From Phytopseudomonas seleniipraecipitans (lineage in GTDB: Bacteria; Pseudomonadota; Gammaproteobacteria; Pseudomonadales; Pseudomonadaceae): a stretch of DNA of 64,000 bases. This document shows positions 62,667-64,000 of the stretch, piece by piece. The notes below the pieces were generated by a model. That model was not told the DNA's origin. It saw only the letters and a list, made by a program, of their open reading frames with translations, and ran no database searches. The number at the start of each line of letters is the position of its first letter. The stretch's first letter is position 1. The stretch spans positions 437,636-501,635 of the forward strand of contig NZ_FNBM01000003.1 of assembly GCF_900102335.1 (NCBI RefSeq), in the 5' to 3' direction. The position numbers and the translations under genes are program-made.

Positions 62667-63896
62667 ATGAGCACGACCTCTCTCGACAAGAGCAAGATCA
62701 AGTTCCTTCTTCTTGAAGGTGTCCACCAGAACGCAGTGGATACCCTGAAGGCGTCCGGCTACACCAACATCGAGTACATCAAGACCGCGCTGTCCGGCGA
62801 GGAGCTGAAGGCGAAGATCGCCGATGCCCACTTCATCGGCATCCGCTCGCGCACCCAACTGACCGAAGAAGTGTTCGATTGCGCGAAGAAACTGGTCGCA
62901 GTCGGCTGCTTCTGCATCGGCACCAATCAGGTCGACCTGAACGCCGCCCGCGAGCGCGGCATCGCCGTGTTCAACGCGCCGTATTCCAACACCCGCTCGG
63001 TCGCCGAACTGGTGCTGGCGCAGGCCATCCTCCTGCTGCGCGGCATCCCCGAGAAGAACGCCTCCTGCCACCGTGGCGGCTGGATCAAGTCGGCCGCCAA
63101 TTCGTTCGAGATCCGCGGCAAGAAGCTCGGCATCGTCGGTTACGGCTCCATCGGCACGCAGTTGTCGGTACTCGCCGAAAGCCTGGGCATGCAGGTGTTC
63201 TTTTACGACGTGGTAACCAAGCTGCCGCTCGGCAACGCCACTCAGGTCGGCAAACTGCACGACCTGCTGGGCATGTGCGACATCGTCTCCCTGCACGTGC
63301 CTGAGCTGGCGTCCACCCAGTGGATGATCGGCGAGAAGGAAATCCGCGCCATGAAGAAGGGCGGCATTCTGATCAACGCCGCCCGTGGCACCGTGGTCGA
63401 GCTCGATCACCTGGCTGCCGCCATCAAGGACGAGCACCTGATCGGTGCCGCCATCGACGTGTTCCCGGTCGAGCCAAAATCCAATGATGACGTCTTCGAA
63501 AGCCCGTTGCGCGGCCTGGATCGCGTAATCCTGACCCCGCACATCGGCGGCTCCACCGCCGAAGCCCAGGCCAACATCGGCCTGGAAGTGGCCGAGAAGC
63601 TGGTCAAGTACAGCGACAACGGCACGTCGGTGTCGTCCGTCAACTTCCCGGAAGTGGCCCTGCCGGCGCACGCGGGCAAGCACCGTCTGCTGCACATTCA
63701 CGCCAACATTCCAGGCGTGATGAGCGAGATCAACAAGGTGTTTGCCGACAACGGCATCAACATCTCTGGTCAATACCTGCAGACCAACGAGAAAGTCGGT
63801 TACGTGGTCATCGACGTTGACGCCGAGTACTCGGATCTGGCGCTCGAGAAGCTGCAGCACGTCAATGGCACTATCCGTAGCCGCGTGCTGTTCTAA
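62667..63896 (+). CDS. serA: D-3-phosphoglycerate dehydrogenase
   Basis: 409-residue NAD-dependent first enzyme of serine synthesis, which also reduces 2-oxoglutarate to D-2-hydroxyglutarate. The Rossmann motif LGIVGYGSIGTQ lies near residue 155, INAARGTVVE holds the catalytic Arg, and LTPHIGGST the catalytic His near 290. The C-terminal ACT domain (LLHIHANIPGVMSEINKVFADNGINI) mediates serine inhibition. Length equals the E. coli-type enzyme. The ATG at 62667 is preferred over an upstream frame extension. Confidence 0.97.
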   Translation: MSTTSLDKSKIKFLLLEGVHQNAVDTLKASGYTNIEYIKTALSGEELKAKIADAHFIGIRSRTQLTEEVFDCAKKLVAVGCFCIGTNQVDLNAARERGIAVFNAPYSNTRSVAELVLAQAILLLRGIPEKNASCHRGGWIKSAANSFEIRGKKLGIVGYGSIGTQLSVLAESLGMQVFFYDVVTKLPLGNATQVGKLHDLLGMCDIVSLHVPELASTQWMIGEKEIRAMKKGGILINAARGTVVELDHLAAAIKDEHLIGAAIDVFPVEPKSNDDVFESPLRGLDRVILTPHIGGSTAEAQANIGLEVAEKLVKYSDNGTSVSSVNFPEVALPAHAGKHRLLHIHANIPGVMSEINKVFADNGINISGQYLQTNEKVGYVVIDVDAEYSDLALEKLQHVNGTIRSRVLF

Positions 63897-63957
63897 TCAC
63901 GCTGGCTGTCTAGTCCTGAAATAGGTTTACACCGTTTCAGTTAGATTTGTGGTTCCA

Positions 63958-63987
63958 AAAACGCCCGATGCACCGCATCGGGCGTTT
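63958..63987 (+). terminator. Intrinsic terminator after serA
   Basis: A perfect 14-base stem (AAAACGCCCGATGC / GCATCGGGCGTTTT, loop ACC) 60 bases beyond the serA stop, ending in T4. Confidence 0.88.
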
Positions 63988-64000
63988 TGTATTTCAGGGC

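Noticed and set aside
1..64000. CRISPR arrays, tRNA or rRNA genes, prophage or integrative elements
   Set aside because: No regularly spaced repeat-spacer array, no cloverleaf-type sequence, and no integrase, terminase or capsid-like genes were found on reading; the repeats present are REP-type palindromes.

Overview
The window reads as a chromosomal stretch of a high-GC gammaproteobacterium of the genus Pseudomonas in the broad sense (aeruginosa / mendocina / stutzeri type lineages). The grounds are the phoB-phoR, rubredoxin / rubredoxin reductase, dgcH-like / dsbA / cytochrome c4, lgt-thyA, ptsP-rppH and serA / D-2-hydroxyglutarate dehydrogenase neighbourhoods, the FecI/FecR iron modules, and many REP-type intergenic palindromes. 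I see no rRNA, tRNA, CRISPR array, prophage or complete insertion sequence. Nearly all of it is core-genome gene content; the accessory signal lies in the iron-uptake block, the repeats and one REP-associated transposase relic.

Layout. 1-8.2 kb: HU, rubredoxin and its reductase, ubiCA, the phosphate regulators phoB-phoR behind a Pho box, a CorC/HlyC transporter and a small outer-membrane barrel. 8.3-20 kb: endonuclease/phosphatase-fold proteins, a periplasmic M23 peptidase, a diguanylate cyclase (dgcH-like), dsbA, cytochrome c4, a HAD phosphatase, two DUF1161 periplasmic proteins, a lipoprotein metallopeptidase, OsmC, a luciferase-like oxidoreductase and dodecin. 20-32.6 kb: an iron block with two successive sigma / anti-sigma / TonB-receptor modules (both receptors carry the N-terminal signalling domain), a purine permease, and a third TonB receptor read in the opposite direction behind its own Fur-like box. 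32.8-46 kb: YitT, folA, a Pho-box-preceded glpQ, an uncharacterised DUF2868 / DUF3482-GTPase operon interrupted by REP elements, a DMT exporter with a divergent LysR gene, a frameshifted REP-associated tyrosine transposase flanked by its REPs, thyA-lgt, a TSUP permease and an NRDE protein.

45.7-64 kb: ptsP-rppH, a SerB-like HAD phosphatase, a four-gene signalling operon whose genes all overlap by ATGA (NarX-type kinase, LuxR-type regulator, CHASE3-type hybrid kinase, stand-alone receiver), ilvA and rpiA, a tandem duplication of an SdiA-regulated-like gene downstream of ygiW, an FAA-family hydrolase, and D-2-hydroxyglutarate dehydrogenase divergent from serA.

Functional links. PhoB made here probably controls both its own operon and glpQ 30 kb away, since both have direct-repeat Pho boxes. 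Each FecI-type sigma factor should read the receptor gene beside it, from related promoter motifs (TGTCCGG / TGTCGG), with Fur above the first module. SerA makes D-2-hydroxyglutarate as a by-product that the divergent dehydrogenase reoxidises. The strongest candidates for new biology are the four-gene signalling operon, the DUF2868/DUF3482 module, the duplicated SdiA-regulated/ygiW locus with its three 11-bp-spaced CTTAA repeats, and the several families of paired inverted intergenic repeats.
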